64,000 bases of DNA from Owenia fusiformis (lineage: Eukaryota; Annelida; Polychaeta; Sabellida; Oweniidae), in assembly GCA_903813345.2 (NCBI GenBank), contig CAIIXF020000010.1:31368828-31432827 (forward strand), in the 5' to 3' direction. The position numbers and the translations under genes are program-made. The notes under the pieces were generated by a model. The model was not told where the DNA came from, did no database searches, and was given only the letters and a program-made list of their open reading frames with translations. Shown piece after piece: positions 33,521 to 47,030 of the stretch (positions are counted from its first letter, which is position 1; the number at the start of each line of letters is the position of its first letter).

Positions 33521-34260
33521 ATAAAGTTCTGTTTTGATAGTTTAACAAAATCATTACAAATTAATTCTTTTTTTAAGAATTATTTTTGTCTGAATAATTT
33601 ATTTTTGAATTCCCCCTACCATAATAATGACACAATCATAGTAAATTAGATGAGATTCACATTAAGATTTTTGAAGCGACAGCTATGGTCTTGATGAATT
33701 CTCTTTTTTCTAGCGATAGTTAACTTAAGTTCATAATACAATTTTGAGACATATCAAACTTCAAGTTCATGCTCATAGGCATAAAACCATGTCTAGTAAA
33801 AGGAAATATCATCTATTCAAGTGTTTAAGATATTTCCCTTTCAGTCATTATGATTAAAGTTTAATCCAATAGTAATTAACATTTTTTGATTTGTAAATGA
33901 TATTGAAGAAAAGACAATCAATCCGGCTCTTGCCTAATCCAAAGCATAAATACAAGGATGTTGATGTTTCAAAATCATGTTTTGGAAACATTTTCAGTTT
34001 AATCTACTTAATTGTTGTAATAAGACTTCTTTGATATTGAAGAAGCAGTTATTTTGGCACTAGCTTAATCCAAATCATAAATAAGAGGCAGGAAATACTA
34101 TCTTTGATGTTTCATAATATGTATGTATGTACTTTTAGTCAGAAACATTTTTTGTTGAGATAGGAGAAAAACAGAAAATTTCCACAGAACGTTTTGTTGT
34201 ATTGTTCAGTAAAACTGAATAAATCAAGAAGGAATTTCCAAATAAACTACAAGAATGACC

Positions 34261-34490
34261 AGTGCCAAAAATGAATACACTTGATTCTCTTCAATAAAAT
34301 AGAAATACTATCTCTATGAACATGAACTTGAAGTGATATTCAGTACCAAAAATGAATAAACCTTATTCTTTATAGAAATAATATGCCTATGAGAATGAAC
34401 TTGAAGTCATATCCAGTGCCAAAAATGAATAAACCTTATTCTCTTCAATTAATTAGAAATAATATGCCCATAAACATGAACTACTGTATT
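34261..34490. repeat. tandem repeat, about 80 bp unit, three copies
   Basis: Units start ccaaaaatgaata at about 34266, 34348 and 34420, each followed by ttattct, tagaaata and catgaact blocks. Interior of the AACCATT foldback element. Confidence 0.65.
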
Positions 34491-35070
34491 TGGAAACATA
34501 ATAATGCATTCAATTTACTTGTATGTTCTTCATGTTTCAAATTGTCTCATTCTTAAACTAAATAATTTCCACAATATGGTTGAAAATAGTTGCAACCATT
34601 TGGTAAAATCCAACTTAAACAATCAATGGTTTGTAATGGTTGCAAATGATTCCATAATTTCAATGATATGCAACCAAAGTTTTCAACCAAATTTTAATGG
34701 TTGCAATGTAATGGTTGGAAACCATTTCAATTGGTTGCAGCAATGGTTATGCAATGATTTGTAATGGTTGCGCAATGGATTTTAACGGTTGAAATTCGGA
34801 AAAAATGGTTGTTTTTTTCCTAAGGGTTGGTTAATCTCTAACCAATTGGCACAATTAATGATGTGTGTAGGAAAATCTCCCTTAAGTGTTGAAAGAATTA
34901 AACCAGCTACAAGGATAAAGGTGCATTGAAGGTTACAGATAGGCCGAGTGTTACAGATAGGCCGAGTGTTACAGAGAGAAGTAGATAAAGTAATTGAAAC
35001 ATACATTCATTGAGTGTTACTGGGAGTAGTGGAAACTAGTTCAAGCATATGTTCATTGTTGTTGTTACAG

Positions 35071-35181
35071 ATGGTCAGAGTGTTACAGGGAGCAGCAATA
35101 ATGGTGGTTTAACTCCACTTGCTGAGAACCACAACAACCAGTTCACTCAACTCAGTCCTCTTGACCAGCACCCTCTAAAGA
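35071..35181 (+). CDS. candidate internal exon, Asn/Gln/Ser-rich
   Basis: Acceptor ttgttgttacag and donor gtacgt flank an open frame containing GQSVTGSSNNGGLTPLAENH. Upstream at 34930-34980 two copies of acagataggccgagtgtt resemble the exon start, as if a short exon had been duplicated. No domain and no neighbouring exon in phase was found. Confidence 0.25.
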
Positions 35182-35220
35182 GTACGTACATTCCCTTTCC
35201 CTATTAAACAACTGAACATT

Positions 35221-35545
35221 TTGAATATATTTGATATTAATAAGCAGTTGAAATGCCTTTTCATGTACAAATTGATTAAAAAACTCCATAACTATCATAC
35301 AATTTTCCAAACCTTTTCAGTACCATCCAAGAGAGACATGTTTACAACACCCGGAATATTATTATTATTAATATATTATTATGACAAACTAAAAATTCGA
35401 ACAAATTATGGTAATGTTTTGATATATTTAAATGCACCATCAATTTGGAATTCATTACTTATTGAAATAACATCATCTGGAGGTATTTTTATTATGAAAA
35501 AATAATTGAAAAAACATTTCATCAATCAATAATACCAATTTCAAA
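35221..35545 (+). pseudogene. fragment of a LINE C-terminal region
   Basis: The frame contains IRTNYGNVLIYLNAPSIWNS, which fits the R-T-x-Y-G ... WN-x-LP block found after the reverse transcriptase in CR1/Jockey-type LINEs. A stop after IMKK is followed in frame by LKKHFINQ, as in those elements. Only this fragment is left. Confidence 0.45.
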
Positions 35546-37467
35546 TAACCATAGGGCATTACATGGAACATAATTAATCAGACATAGATCCCCAATTTGT
35601 TCATTTCATGTATGATTATAATCATGGGGAGATACACCAGTAGTGGCACAAGTTTACTGTACATATACAAAAATACCCTTCTTTTCACGGAAGTTGAATC
35701 ATTTCGACCAAAAATTATATACCTGCATTTAGATTACTGGAGCCACAAAAGACCTATTAGAATCAATATATTTAAAGAATTCTTTGTAGGTAATCATACA
35801 AGCCTTCAAGAAACTCAACTTTTACTAAGTATAGAAACAAGGCAGGATACATCGTCGATAAAAAAATCATCAAAAAAATAAACCAACAGAGAAAACTTGA
35901 TGATTGGAAGGACATGGCTCCAGTAGATGATATGTAATGAAAAGCAGACTCTGATCTATAGGGAGTTACACAATTGCAAGCAACATGAAGAGTTGACCTT
36001 CAAATGTATTGCTTACAATCTCAACAACAATATATCTTTTTTATTTTTTTATTCAGCAGTAATATATTACATAAAATACAATACATCTAATCTGCTGGAT
36101 ATTGTTCTAGATATATAAAGCATTTAACTACAATATTTTGTTATAAAAAAATAATACTACACTTAGACTTTTCTTGCTCAATCTCATTAATTGGAAAATA
36201 ACTAAATATGAATAAAGAAAGGATAGAATCTCCTAAAGAAACCAATATAGACTAGCTTAAACATTCTTGTGATATCAAACTCTAAATTGGGTGCAGTGTT
36301 TTGTACTATATTAGTTTATTACATTACATACATTTCAGAAGACAAACTCCCATTTCCAGAGATTGCGGATTACTGCTGACATCGCTATGCTTGAAGCAAT
36401 GCAGATCGGGGGATGGAATACATGTTCAAGATGTGGAGGAATATAAGGCAATCTGAACAGATGACTAAATGAGAAGAAGAATCTATGAGATGTAAGACAG
36501 TATTAAATAATATGCAGTATGGAGAAGCAACTTACTATAGGCAATAGGCTATATATTTTATGCTGTTTTGTTTGTACTATTTTCCTCAACAAAACTCACA
36601 CCACCAGTGCTATTATTCCATACAGTTATTGTATCTACATAAAGAGGACACTACAAGATTATTAAACAATCCACATTTATTGATATATTTGGACTTTTTC
36701 AAAGAATAATTGGCTTGGATCAAAGAGAAGCAAAAAACGCATAATTCATTTATTGATTCATATTAATATATTCTGTATATAATGACAGAGCGACATATTA
36801 TCCTTGAGTCTTGAAAAATATCAGCGTCAACCAAATAATGTAAAAATATAGTAACATTACAAATAGGCAGAAATGAAATTTCTGACGTCATGAAGCCAGA
36901 ACTTTTTCGTCAATTTTTCCATCACATTGATGACCTCAATCATACATGATCTACATACATTACATAATGTTAACTTCATGATGGTTTGCCAACGCATAGA
37001 AAAGACATACATGCTTAGATGCATCCAATCCAAATGTGCATTTATGCATTGCAATATTAAGAAACTCTTCTATGAGACAAACATTACACATACCTTTGGA
37101 AACAAAAGGGAATATGGAACAGCAAATTTAATTTATATCTTAGAGATGGGGTACATTTCAATGATATCATCAATTTTTGTATATATCAAAGCTTCAGACA
37201 TGCCATTATTCTTGGAGAGAAATACCCCAATGCTGGTTAATAGTTCTTGTAAACTTATTTATATAAATACAAATGTGACATTACCAATATCAGCAGTTCA
37301 GTGTAATTTACTGCGGAAGACTTGCAATTAGCGAGTTTATAGTGGCCAAATAATTGATGACCATTGAAAATGAACTGCATCTTTTAATTAAGGCTTAGAT
37401 CGAAGAAAAATAGTTGAACTTCACCAAGATACTATTAGCATTTGTTTTAATATACTATTACTATAAT
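35546..37467. other. no gene recognised
   Basis: AT-rich. A 134-codon frame at 36927-37331 and an 84-codon frame near 35630-35880 have no recognisable domain, codon pattern or splice context. At 36340-36410 a ttacatacatttcag phrase precedes a short frame, possibly an orphan exon. Confidence 0.3.
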
Positions 37468-38455
37468 TTAATATATTCTTCACTCATATTCTCTAAAGAT
37501 TATTCCAAGAATTTAAATGGATACCATTTTCATTTCTAGTTATGTTAAACATTTGTTACTTATGGAGGTCCTTGACCCTTTTTGATCCATCAATTATTGA
37601 GATGATACTGAGGATCAAGATTACATGGCAACATATGGTGAAGAAAAAGTTACTACAGCATATAGACGAGTAAGAACTTTGTGAAAATAAGGAATTTAAA
37701 GTCTCGAGAGGTATGAAGACAAGTTATATACCAAATTAAAGCTAGAGACATTCTTCCTAATGTGCCTCTGTTGCTATGGAAACGAGATGCAAAGTTAATA
37801 TATTCTTCACTCATATTCTCTAAAAAATTATTCCAAGAATTTAAATGGATACCATTTTCATTTCTAGTTGTTAAACATTTGTTGCTTATGGAGGTCCTTG
37901 ACCCTTTTTGATCCATCAATTATTGAGATAATACTGAGGATCAAGATTACATGGCAACATATGGTGAAGAAAAAGTTACTACAGCATATAGACGAGTAAG
38001 AACTTTGTGAAAATAAGGAATTTAAAGTCTCGAGAGGTATGAAGACAAGTTATATACCAAATTAAAGCTAGAGACATTCTTCCTAATGTGCCTCTGTTGC
38101 TATGGAAACGAGATGCAAAGTTAATATATTCTTCACTCATATTCTCTAAAAAATTATTCCAAGAATTTAAATGGATACCATTTTCATTTCTAGTTGTTAA
38201 ACATTTGTTGCTTATGGAGGTCCTTGACACTTTTTGATCCGTCAATTATTGAGATGATACTGAGGATCAAGATTACATGGCAACATATGGTGAAGAAAAA
38301 GTTACAACAGCATATAGACGAGTAAGAACCTTGTGACAAAAAAAGAAATTTAATGTCTCGAGAGGTATGAAGAAAAGTTCTATACCAAATTAAAGCTAGA
38401 GACTTTCTTTCTTCCTAATGTGCCTCTGTTGCTATGGAAACGGGATGCAAAGGAC
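37468..38455. repeat. 326-bp tandem repeat, three copies
   Basis: ttaatatattcttcactcat starts at 37468, 37795 and 38121. Copies 1 and 2 are nearly identical for their full length; copy 3 diverges towards its 3' end. Each unit includes gttgctatggaaacgagatg, a phrase like the gctatggtaac block of the giant palindrome. Two identical 88-codon minus-strand frames (37653, 37979) are repeat by-products. Confidence 0.8.
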
Positions 38456-39479
38456 ATGCCCACCTTTCAAATCTCAGAATAAGTGGTTATACATTTTGGA
38501 TTGTTATTCTTTTGTTTCCTAACCAATCTTTACTTTATTGGTATCAAAGGTAGCAGAATTATTATTATTTTATCTAACATTCAGAATCAATTATGTTAAT
38601 AAGCTCATTTGCATATTAATTATGACATCATTAGTGTTTAAGGGTTAATATTCATGTTCAAATCAGATACTGGAAGACCATTTACATGGCAAACCTGGAT
38701 GATAATTAAGGGGTGCAATGGCACGGTTAAGCAGCTCCTTACAAGCCAGTATGAAGTGCTTAGCTGTATTACCAGGTGGACGTGGTTCCAAATAGTGCAT
38801 GGCTAGCCGCATCAGCACAAGTGATGGCTGCATCATCTGCTGGTAACTTTATATTATCATTCAAATGAAAGACACAAGTAGATAGGTATTTAAATGCCAT
38901 AATTTCCCCAATTTCCCTGACTGTTGCAACACTGCAACAGAAATCATGTATAAGTCATTGCGCATAATTAGATCACGTGATACAGTTTTATCGGGCGCTT
39001 TCAAATTGGTTATAGCAGGGGGAAGAAGGAGGTACGGATTATGGATGATGTTAACAAGTCCAGATATACATAATCAAATCCTTAATCTAGTTTTAATCAA
39101 GAGTTCATCCAATAGAGGGCTGGCAGATATGTCAAGTACAAGTAGTGGAAGATATGTCATACAAGTAGCAGGAGATCCAGCTAAAGTCCTGAAAAGGCTG
39201 CCAGTTTATTTGTTTTATTTTGTGTTTTAGACCTGGGAACCAATCTACATCCATCAAATCAATGGTATTATGGCCAATAGATTCAAAAATGACTCCGAAA
39301 GTCAGTAGTCCTCCCAAAGTCAGTCAAGAGTGTCACTAAGTCACAAATGAGCCAGAGACTCTTTTAACATCAACATCCAAAGTTAAAAAAACAGGCATGT
39401 GAGTATATAGAGCAAATGTTACAGGAAGATAAGGGAGCATTGCATCTTCCATTGCTTAATTAATTTTGGGTAGTACAAC
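38456..39479. other. no gene recognised
   Basis: Contains tttaagggttaatattcatg at 38638, resembling the end of the TTAA-type MITE at 9519. Frames are short and unremarkable. No splice-bounded exon is supported. Confidence 0.3.
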
Positions 39480-41765
39480 AACTAAGTTAACTAAATTACT
39501 AGATGTAAAATGTATAAATTGATTGAGCTAGAATACAGGGACAAATCTGTTTTGTGTTTTAATATTTCTTGCAAGCACACTTTGGATGATTATTCAAAAT
39601 CTAACAAACCTAGTAACTGCATATGATCTTATAAATGTGGACAGATTTATTTTCAGTTTAGCAAATAGAACAGGCATTAGAATAATTGGCTCCAAGATAT
39701 ATGAGGCTATTTATATTTTCGAGGTAAGACATTGATCTCTTTAATTAAAAGATCAAGGCTATTATCAAATACTGAAAAAGCAAGAAATGAAGATGACAGA
39801 ATGTAATATGATTAAGCTCTCATCTACCTGGAGTGAAGATTTTTTCATCACTTCAGAAATGATCTTGAAACCTACTTTGGAAGACAGGCTCCCTGGGAAC
39901 AGAGTGTTAAGGCCGGACATTGGTTTTTATATTAAAAAATCTGAAAAATAAAGTTGTTTTTGAAACCTTCAGGGAGTCACAATGGCATGTGAAAGAAATA
40001 TTAGGGATATGATAGATGGCTTCCTTGATAATGTATTGAATTGTAAAATCGATATTGCCTCCATAAATTATCAAAGAGTAAGCAGGGAATGATATTCATG
40101 AAAACTAGACGTGTACAGGGTGTCCCGAAAGTATGGGGCCCCCCTAGGCAGACATATACCAGTGTCGTCATAGTATGTGTCATATATCATTTTAAAGCTC
40201 ATCCAGTTACATTGATTCGCCAAGTTTCATGGTTCAACTCTCAAATGTGAAAAAATTACAGGCATTTCAAAATTTAGTGTTTGGTCAAAACTAAGTTCAA
40301 TTTTACACCAAATCACTAGTCAATGTGTCCTCCCATCTTAACAGCAGCAATTCTTTTCGGGTCGGATGGACATTGAGTTGGAAAAAGAGAACGATGAGGG
40401 AAGAAACTCTAGGGAAACTCTTCTAAAGTGCCTTAACAGGTTTTAAGAGGGTTATAAAATTCCACACCCCTATGTGAAGGGCTTTTAAGGTCATATCTGA
40501 AAATAATTGCTGCTGTTAACATGGCCAAGGGGGACTCATTGACTCGTAATGTGGTGTAAAATTGAACTTTATTTTGACAAAACACCAACTTTTAAAATGA
40601 CTGTAACTTTTTCCCATTTGGGAGTTAAACCATGATACTTGGCAAATCAATGTAACTTTGGATAAGCTTTAATATGATATATGACACATACTATGAGGAC
40701 AATGGAATATGTCTACCTAGGGGGGCATACTTTCGGGACACCCTGTATATAGATGACTTAGAATCATACATATTACATAAACTTGGCAAATACAAGGAAA
40801 CAAATAAGCTGATACAATGCCTGGCAATTCCCAAGATGAGATCTGGATTAAACTTGGTGGTGGATCCATGAAAAATGGCCTTCCAAATAGTTTTTTCTGT
40901 TATTCAATATTGATATAAACTCAGATAACATCCATGCCATTAACATTATAATTATTTAAAGATTTAAAGAAAACTAGGTAACATGAATATATTTTGCTTA
41001 TAAAAGTCAGTGACCTGTAACTAGTCTTACCTCTGCAGAGCATGGCATGATTGCAAAGGGAGCATAACAGAAATGTGTTTATTTTTACATCTCTTTAGAC
41101 GACAGAACCTAGTATGATTAACCTCTCGACTACCTGGAGTGACAAGATTTCTCATCACTTCAGAAATGACCTTGAAACCTACTTTGGAAGACAGGCTCCC
41201 TGGGAAGAGAGTGATAAGGCCAGACATTGGTTTTTATATAAAAGCAATCAGAAAAATAAAGTTGTTTCTGAAACCTTCAGGAGACACAATGGCATGTGAA
41301 AGAAATATTAGGGATACGAGAGATGTCTTGCTTGACAATGTATTGAATGGTAAAATGGATAATTATGCCTCCAAAAATTATCAAAGAATAAACAGGAAAT
41401 GATATTCAAGAAAACCAGACATTTACATAGATGACTTAGAATCATACATATTACATAAACTTGGCAAATACAAGGAAATAAATAAACTGATACAACGCCT
41501 GGCAATTCTCAAGATGAGATCTTGATTAAACTTGATGGTGGATCCATGAAAAATGGCCTTCCAAATAGTTTTTTCTGTTTTTCAAAATTAATATTAACTC
41601 AGATAACATCCATATCATTAACATTATAATTATTTAAAGATTTAAAGAAAACTAGGCAACATGAATATATTCTGCTTATAAAAGTCAGTGACCTATAACT
41701 AGTCTTACCTCTGCAGAGCATGGCATTATTGCAAAACGAGCATTAGAAATGTGTTTATTTTCTTT
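39480..41765 (+). pseudogene. RAG1-related transposase fragments, tandemly duplicated
   Basis: Two direct copies, 39806-41099 (with a MITE inside) and 41110-41765, share KPTLEDRLPGKRVIRPDIGF-type sequence, a DDLESYILHKLGKYKE segment and the core start DEIWIKLGGGSM. The preceding part, with TGIRIIGSKIYEAIY-like sequence in the related copy at 45650, is present once here. In both copies the D of the GGD core motif is absent or displaced. Frames are broken in many places. Same family as the copies at 45490, 48408 and 54446, judged by these blocks. Confidence 0.5.
40116..40745. mobile_element. mariner-type MITE (CAGGGTGTCCCGAAAG ends), copy 1
   Basis: TA at 40114 and 40746 brackets ends cagggtgtcccgaaag and ctttcgggacaccctg. 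630 bp, no transposase. The duplicated host segment at about 41420 gives the unoccupied site (agacatttacatagatgact), which confirms both the boundaries and that the MITE arrived after the duplication. A 641-bp relative is at 56491. Confidence 0.85.
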
Positions 41766-43665
41766 CCGGACAGTCAGTCAAAAGGAAATCTCACTGATGA
41801 GGAGATTTTTAGACCATAAAAGGCTCAGAGAAAAATGTATGTCAATTTTCACTTACAGTCAAAGACTATTTCATAGGGTATACCCTACACATGTACGCAT
41901 CTCTTTAAGTAGAAAATTAAGGAATTAATCAAAAAAAATTTAATTATGCAAGACACTCGTAAAGTGAATATTACCAAGAGAACCAAAACTATACCAAAGA
42001 CATCCATAATTTCTGCTACTACCTCATCTAAAATAACAGGTAAAATAAAACATGTCTCAAAATGTTAATCAAGCAAAACATCCGCTGCAAAGCCAAAACC
42101 ACCCTTAAGAGTGTCAACTGAAAACAAGAAGAATGAATCAAAGAAAAGCTTGATGTAAGTCCCTGCCCATCAACCAGTGAAAAGAAAAGCAATAGACATA
42201 TGATTGGACATGTCAATGCCAGCTCCAGTTGAAGCGCCAGCTCAAACAGATGATGCTCAAGCTAAACTAGGTGCCTCTGCAAGGTCATTTTGAGCCAGAT
42301 CATTATTTCATGTCCAGATCATTATTTCATGTCCTCATCAGGACCACATATGCACTATCGGCAAAAAGTATTGTTATATAACATTTTGTAGTTTATAATA
42401 AAATTATGTCATTATATTATATAGCCAACAACAAACCTTCTTAGTTGTATAACTCTTATTTTTGCTACAGCTTCATGAATATATATATTTGCAATTATGT
42501 ATTTGCATCATTAAGGATTTAAGTTACACTTTACCTCCTTCAAGACATACTTTTCCATGTACACTGATGAGAAGAGTCTATTCAAAAGAGATGTAAGTAT
42601 TAAAGGCAGCAAAAAGTACACTGCTATTTAAAATGTAGTTCTGACAATTTATATTGTTTGTTATAATAAATATGATGTAAAAATTATAATTTAAACACCA
42701 CATACCCTCCTCCTGCTCCCTGTTTTAAGCCCAATATTATATAAGGTTACATAATATTCTTTTGTATTTGACTATACAGTACTGGCGGTAGGCTCAATAT
42801 TTTGTGTGTCACATGACCCTGCTCAATCAAAAAAGTGGGTCAAACTTGGAAAATGTGTGTCAAATTGAATTATTATAATTAAGGTCATTTTGGATAAATC
42901 TAGAGTACAAAAATAAATGTGCTGCAATGAGACTTCATGTCTTGTCAAATTGGAACACTGCATATCCAGGCGAGTGAGTTAAGTATCACAATAATGAATG
43001 AAACATAAACCAAATCAATGGAAAATGACCAAATAAAAACCAAAGTGTAAACCGGAAGTCATGAATGTTACACACTTTCAGTCTAATAACTGTATTAAGT
43101 GGGCAAAGTGCGATTATAGCATCGTTCTGAAGAACATTTTGAATGAGTTGTCGCTTTAATGAATTTTTTCACATTTCGAGAATTGCAAACACCGTACACG
43201 AGAATTGCAAACACCGTACACGAAAAATTCAGTTTCGTTATTTCTGTTTGGATTTAACTCGATCGGCAAAAGTTTTTAAACAAATAAAAGAGCGTAACAT
43301 ATAATTTGATCGGTAAGGTATACCGGCGATTACTAGAGTGCTGCTAACTCGATAAAAGACTGGCGCTGGCTAGAATTGTCTATGGTTCTAGCCAGGATAA
43401 AGATACCAGTTCTTCAACTCGACAATGGGAAGAACTGCTCTACCTTAGTGACTAATATGTCATTGATATGACATCTAAAGAGTCAATAAAAAGATATATA
43501 TATAGGTCAAAACTTAGTTTTGATGTGTTGAGCAAATTCCCTGGAAATAGCCTTAGTCTATGTGGGGGTAAATGTGCGTCAGTGTAACACAATGAGTTAA
43601 AAATTCTGTGTCCGACTTGATCAAATATGCATAAAAGGTAAAAAACGGCCTTAACGCCAGCTCTG
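41766..43665. other. no gene recognised
   Basis: A K/S/P-rich frame near 42040-42200 could be a linker of the RAG1-related family but has stops. At 43178-43221 the phrase cgagaattgcaaacaccgta occurs twice in tandem. The rest is AT-rich. Confidence 0.3.
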
Positions 43666-43885
43666 ATATATGTGTACTGTATGTTGTATAATATATGTAA
43701 ACATGCAATTTTTTTATTATTTATGAAAAATCAATACAAGCAATTGAGCTACCAAATGCATTGATACACACGATAGCAAAGTGATATAAATAACTCCTGA
43801 TGGAACAATTTGAACCAACAAGCACTGCAACCTAAGAATATGAAGCTGTACTCTGGCACTTGAATTTGACCACTTCACTTTGTCT
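43666..43885. repeat. dispersed direct repeat, copy 1
   Basis: Matches 47570-47795: both read gaaaaatcaatacaagcaa, gagctaccaaatgcattg and gtgatataaataactcc, and end near gaatttgaccacttca. It precedes the piggyBac remnant here and the zinc region of the RAG1-related copy there. Confidence 0.7.
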
Positions 43886-44039
43886 GAATGACAGCAACAC
43901 TGGATATCTATTGGAATAAATAATCTATACTGGTAGAGAAACTGTAGATATTTGAAACAATGACAATAACCTTGTAACTGAAAATGTTGTTCCGACTCTA
44001 TTGAATAACCAACAATATAACAACGAGTGACTTGTTGTT

Positions 44040-44643
44040 CACACTAACCGTTTCTATACATCTCCAAAACTTGCTTTTGGATTGAAAACTAAGCAAATTG
44101 GGCTACGTGGTACCGTTCAACCTAATAGGAAAAACATGCCAGATGATATAAAACTAAGGAATCTCATTCTTCGTAAAGGGGATGATCCAGTTTTTATGCA
44201 TGATCATGTTTCTGATTAAGTTTCTTGGGTGGACATTAAGGCAGTGACTGCTGTATCTTTGTCCATGACGATAATACTTTAGATAAAGTTGTGAGAGGTA
44301 GAGAGGCTCCAGTAGAGAACCCAATGCTAAATGAAAATTATAACAATAATATGAATGGCACAAACTTGTACGATCAGATGTGTAGTACTTATAAATATTG
44401 CCATGAATGTATGAAATGGTACATGCCTGTTTACTTTAGATTCCAACAGACTGCATGTACAAATGCCTATATATTGTACAAATGCCTACATATTGCATAA
44501 ACCTGATCCTGCAAATCCTATGAATTCATTGAAATTCAGATCTAAAATAAGTGAAGGATTATTGGCTGATTCTACTCTCAAAGAACCCACTAAGAGAGGG
44601 AGACGCTGTCAGAGGTCACCTGATTACCTTTTCACCTTTTATT
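44040..44643 (+). pseudogene. piggyBac transposase remnant 1
   Basis: The pieces follow piggyBac order: RFYTSPKLAFGLKTKQIGLR, then GTVQPNRKNMPDDIKLRNLI with a GDDPVFMHDHV segment, then SWVDIKAV after a stop, a YNNNMNGTNLYDQM segment, KWYMPVYFRFQQ and NAYILHKPDP. The invariant Asp residues of DNFFTS and GVD are altered here (N-x-F and G-T-N), and several stops and frameshifts are present. The N-terminal third and the terminal inverted repeats are not seen. Confidence 0.7.
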
Positions 44644-45489
44644 GATTTTTTAGGGTAAGGGTTTTCAAAATTGTAAGGTTTCCATAAATTATTATAATAA
44701 CTAAAGGCCTAGTCCGGACTCTGACAGTATGAACTGATAAACAAATGATAAAGACCAAGAGACATAGGCCTAGATCTACTGTACATGAGTTGTAACTTTA
44801 TTGTTTTTGTATTTGTGACTTCATATTATGGCTAATACAAGCTACAATGTTTACTAAAATGTCAGATGTTTTGTTTACATGTTTGCCTTTTAAATGCCTC
44901 GATAGGTGGCGAAAAGCAAAATTAATTCAAAGGTCATAGTATAGAGGGCGAAAGAACTTAGCAAAATGCAGTGATTACTCCGTTATATGGATATCCGCTG
45001 TGATCTTTTTGATTCTGGGCAATATAGAATTAATTTCAATAATTATCAATGTAGTTGATATGCGTGAAACCAATAAAATAGGCCAAAATGTCAATAAAAA
45101 AACTAAAGTTGAAAATTGTTTGTTACATAATATGACACTGCTATTCTTTTGACTATTGCCTGGACTCAAGATACCTCTCAAAACAGACTCAAGTTACTTT
45201 TCAAGCAGTCTGAAGTTACTTCAAGTATATTTTTCATGAATGATAAACATTCGCAACGTTTTATATTTTTCTAATTTATATCATGTTCAATGTTGTATTT
45301 TGAGTGTATATGCTGGAATATGTAGGTTTTATTGGTTTGAAATTGTATGATAATATATTGACAGCAAATACTGAAAATTAAAGTTATGACTATTTGAAGA
45401 TAATCAGGCAAAATTAGTGAATTTTTGATAAATTAAATACGAATTCAAGCAATTTAGGAAATTTGCTACTTACCTATCTAAATAAAAAA
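44644..45489. other. no gene recognised
   Basis: AT-rich, without repeats that I can place. Confidence 0.25.
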
Positions 45490-47030
45490 AATTAATTACT
45501 AACTGTAAAATGTATAAATTGATTTGGACTAGAATACAGGGATGAATGTGTTTTGTGTTCTTGCTAGCACACTTTGGATGATTAATTGAAACTTAACGAA
45601 CCTAGTTACAGTATATGCTCTCATAAATTTAAACAAATGTATTCTAAGTTTGGCAAATAAAACAGGCATTAGAATAATTGGATCCAAGATATATGAGGCT
45701 ATTTATATTTCGAAGTCAGACATTGATCTCTCAAATGAAAAGATCAAGGCTATCCATCAAATACTGAAAAAGCAGGAAACTAAGATGACAGACGCGAATA
45801 TGAAAAACCTCTTGACTACCTGGACAAACAAGATTTCTCGTCACCAAAAATTTAAATTCATAGAGAGACTAATGATGTATTTAACATTATTATCATAGTC
45901 ATTATTAGTATTTGTAAAAAGGATAAGATAAGGATTCTTTGTTGTAGATATTATAATCAGATCATTGATCACTGATCAGTTACCAGTTGTTCACACCAGT
46001 TGGATCTTTATCAAATTGTTTGTGTAATCATTTGAAGTTTGGTGCTATTGTGGATGGAGCTCGCTTTGCGATGGGTGTTTTTAGCCCCATAATATATAAT
46101 ATTACATAATATTGTTTTTGTATTTGACTATAATCATACATGTATGTTGCAAAATATATGTATCAATGTAATTTATAAGATAATATAATAAAATTTTAAG
46201 TGATAAGTTTTCTCAATATTAACTGTGTTCTATGATAAATTAACATAAATATTATTTCAGAAACAAGTCAAATTCTTTACTTCAGAGAATATATATATAT
46301 ATATTTTTTTTTTTTAATTTATTAAATATTATTATTTCAATTGTTTAAGAATGTGTAGAAATGATCTCTGCCATCTAAATTTACCAAGTTGAGCATCTAA
46401 AGTTGTATAGGTAGGAAGTATAATGTCAAAAGGTGGCAGAAATGAAAAATTATCTGGTTTCAACCGATTTTAGAGCCGGGATTCAAGAGGTTAACGAGTA
46501 TGATTTCACACATCCATGGGGTCGTTGATTTGATCAAAAACCAAAGAGATACACAAACACAATAGGAAGACAGGCCCCCTCTGAAGAGAGTGATAAGGCC
46601 TGACATTGGTTCTTATATAAAAAAAATCTGAAAATTAAGTTGTTTTTGAAACCTTCAGGAGACACAATGGTATGTGAAAGAAAATTTGGGATATGAGAGA
46701 TGTCTTGCTTGACAATGTACTGAATGGTAAAATGGATTATTATACCTTCAAAAATTATGAAAGAGTAAGTTGGGAATAGTATACAAGAAATAATAAATAA
46801 TAAACAAGAAAACAAACTTGTTTACATAAATGACTTAGAATCATACATACAAACACTGCACAAAAACATGGAAACAAATACATAAGATGATACAATCCCT
46901 GGCAATTCCTCAAGATGAGATCTGGATTAAACTTGGTGGTGATTTGTGTGGTCGATCCATGAAAAATGATCTTCCAAATAATAAGCCTAATAAACCCAAA
47001 AATGTGGTGGCTTTTTAGGTTATAATGCTT
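45490..47030 (+). pseudogene. RAG1-related transposase fragment, dispersed copy
   Basis: Resembles the copy at 39480 in the same order. TGIRIIGSKIYEAIYISKSD lies at 45659-45720, followed by an unrelated stretch of about 700 bp, then the PLKRVIRPDIGS-like block at about 46580. The core start DEIWIKLGGDLCGRSMKNDL at 46914-46973 keeps the GGD Asp, and an LPNN..PNKPKN segment and LDSREN follow. Broken by stops and by the intervening insertion. Confidence 0.5.

Larger units (their letters stand above)
32524..34826. mobile_element. 2.3-kb foldback element rich in AACCATT motifs
   Basis: CCCTTA at 32524 and TAAGGG at 34821-34826 begin inverted ends that share aaacaaccattttttccga over about 35 bp. 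Both 300-bp end regions are packed with aaccatt (left) or aatggtt (right), so the arms can pair loosely along their length. The interior has separate short repeats. No transposase or clear target duplication is seen. Frames such as 34504-34764 are translations of the motif array. Confidence 0.6.

Noticed and set aside
34504-34764. 86-codon frame with many Asn residues
   Set aside because: It is the AACCATT motif array read in one frame.
37653-38245. Two identical 88-codon minus-strand proteins
   Set aside because: They differ by exactly one 326-bp tandem unit and have no recognisable content. The repeat explains them.
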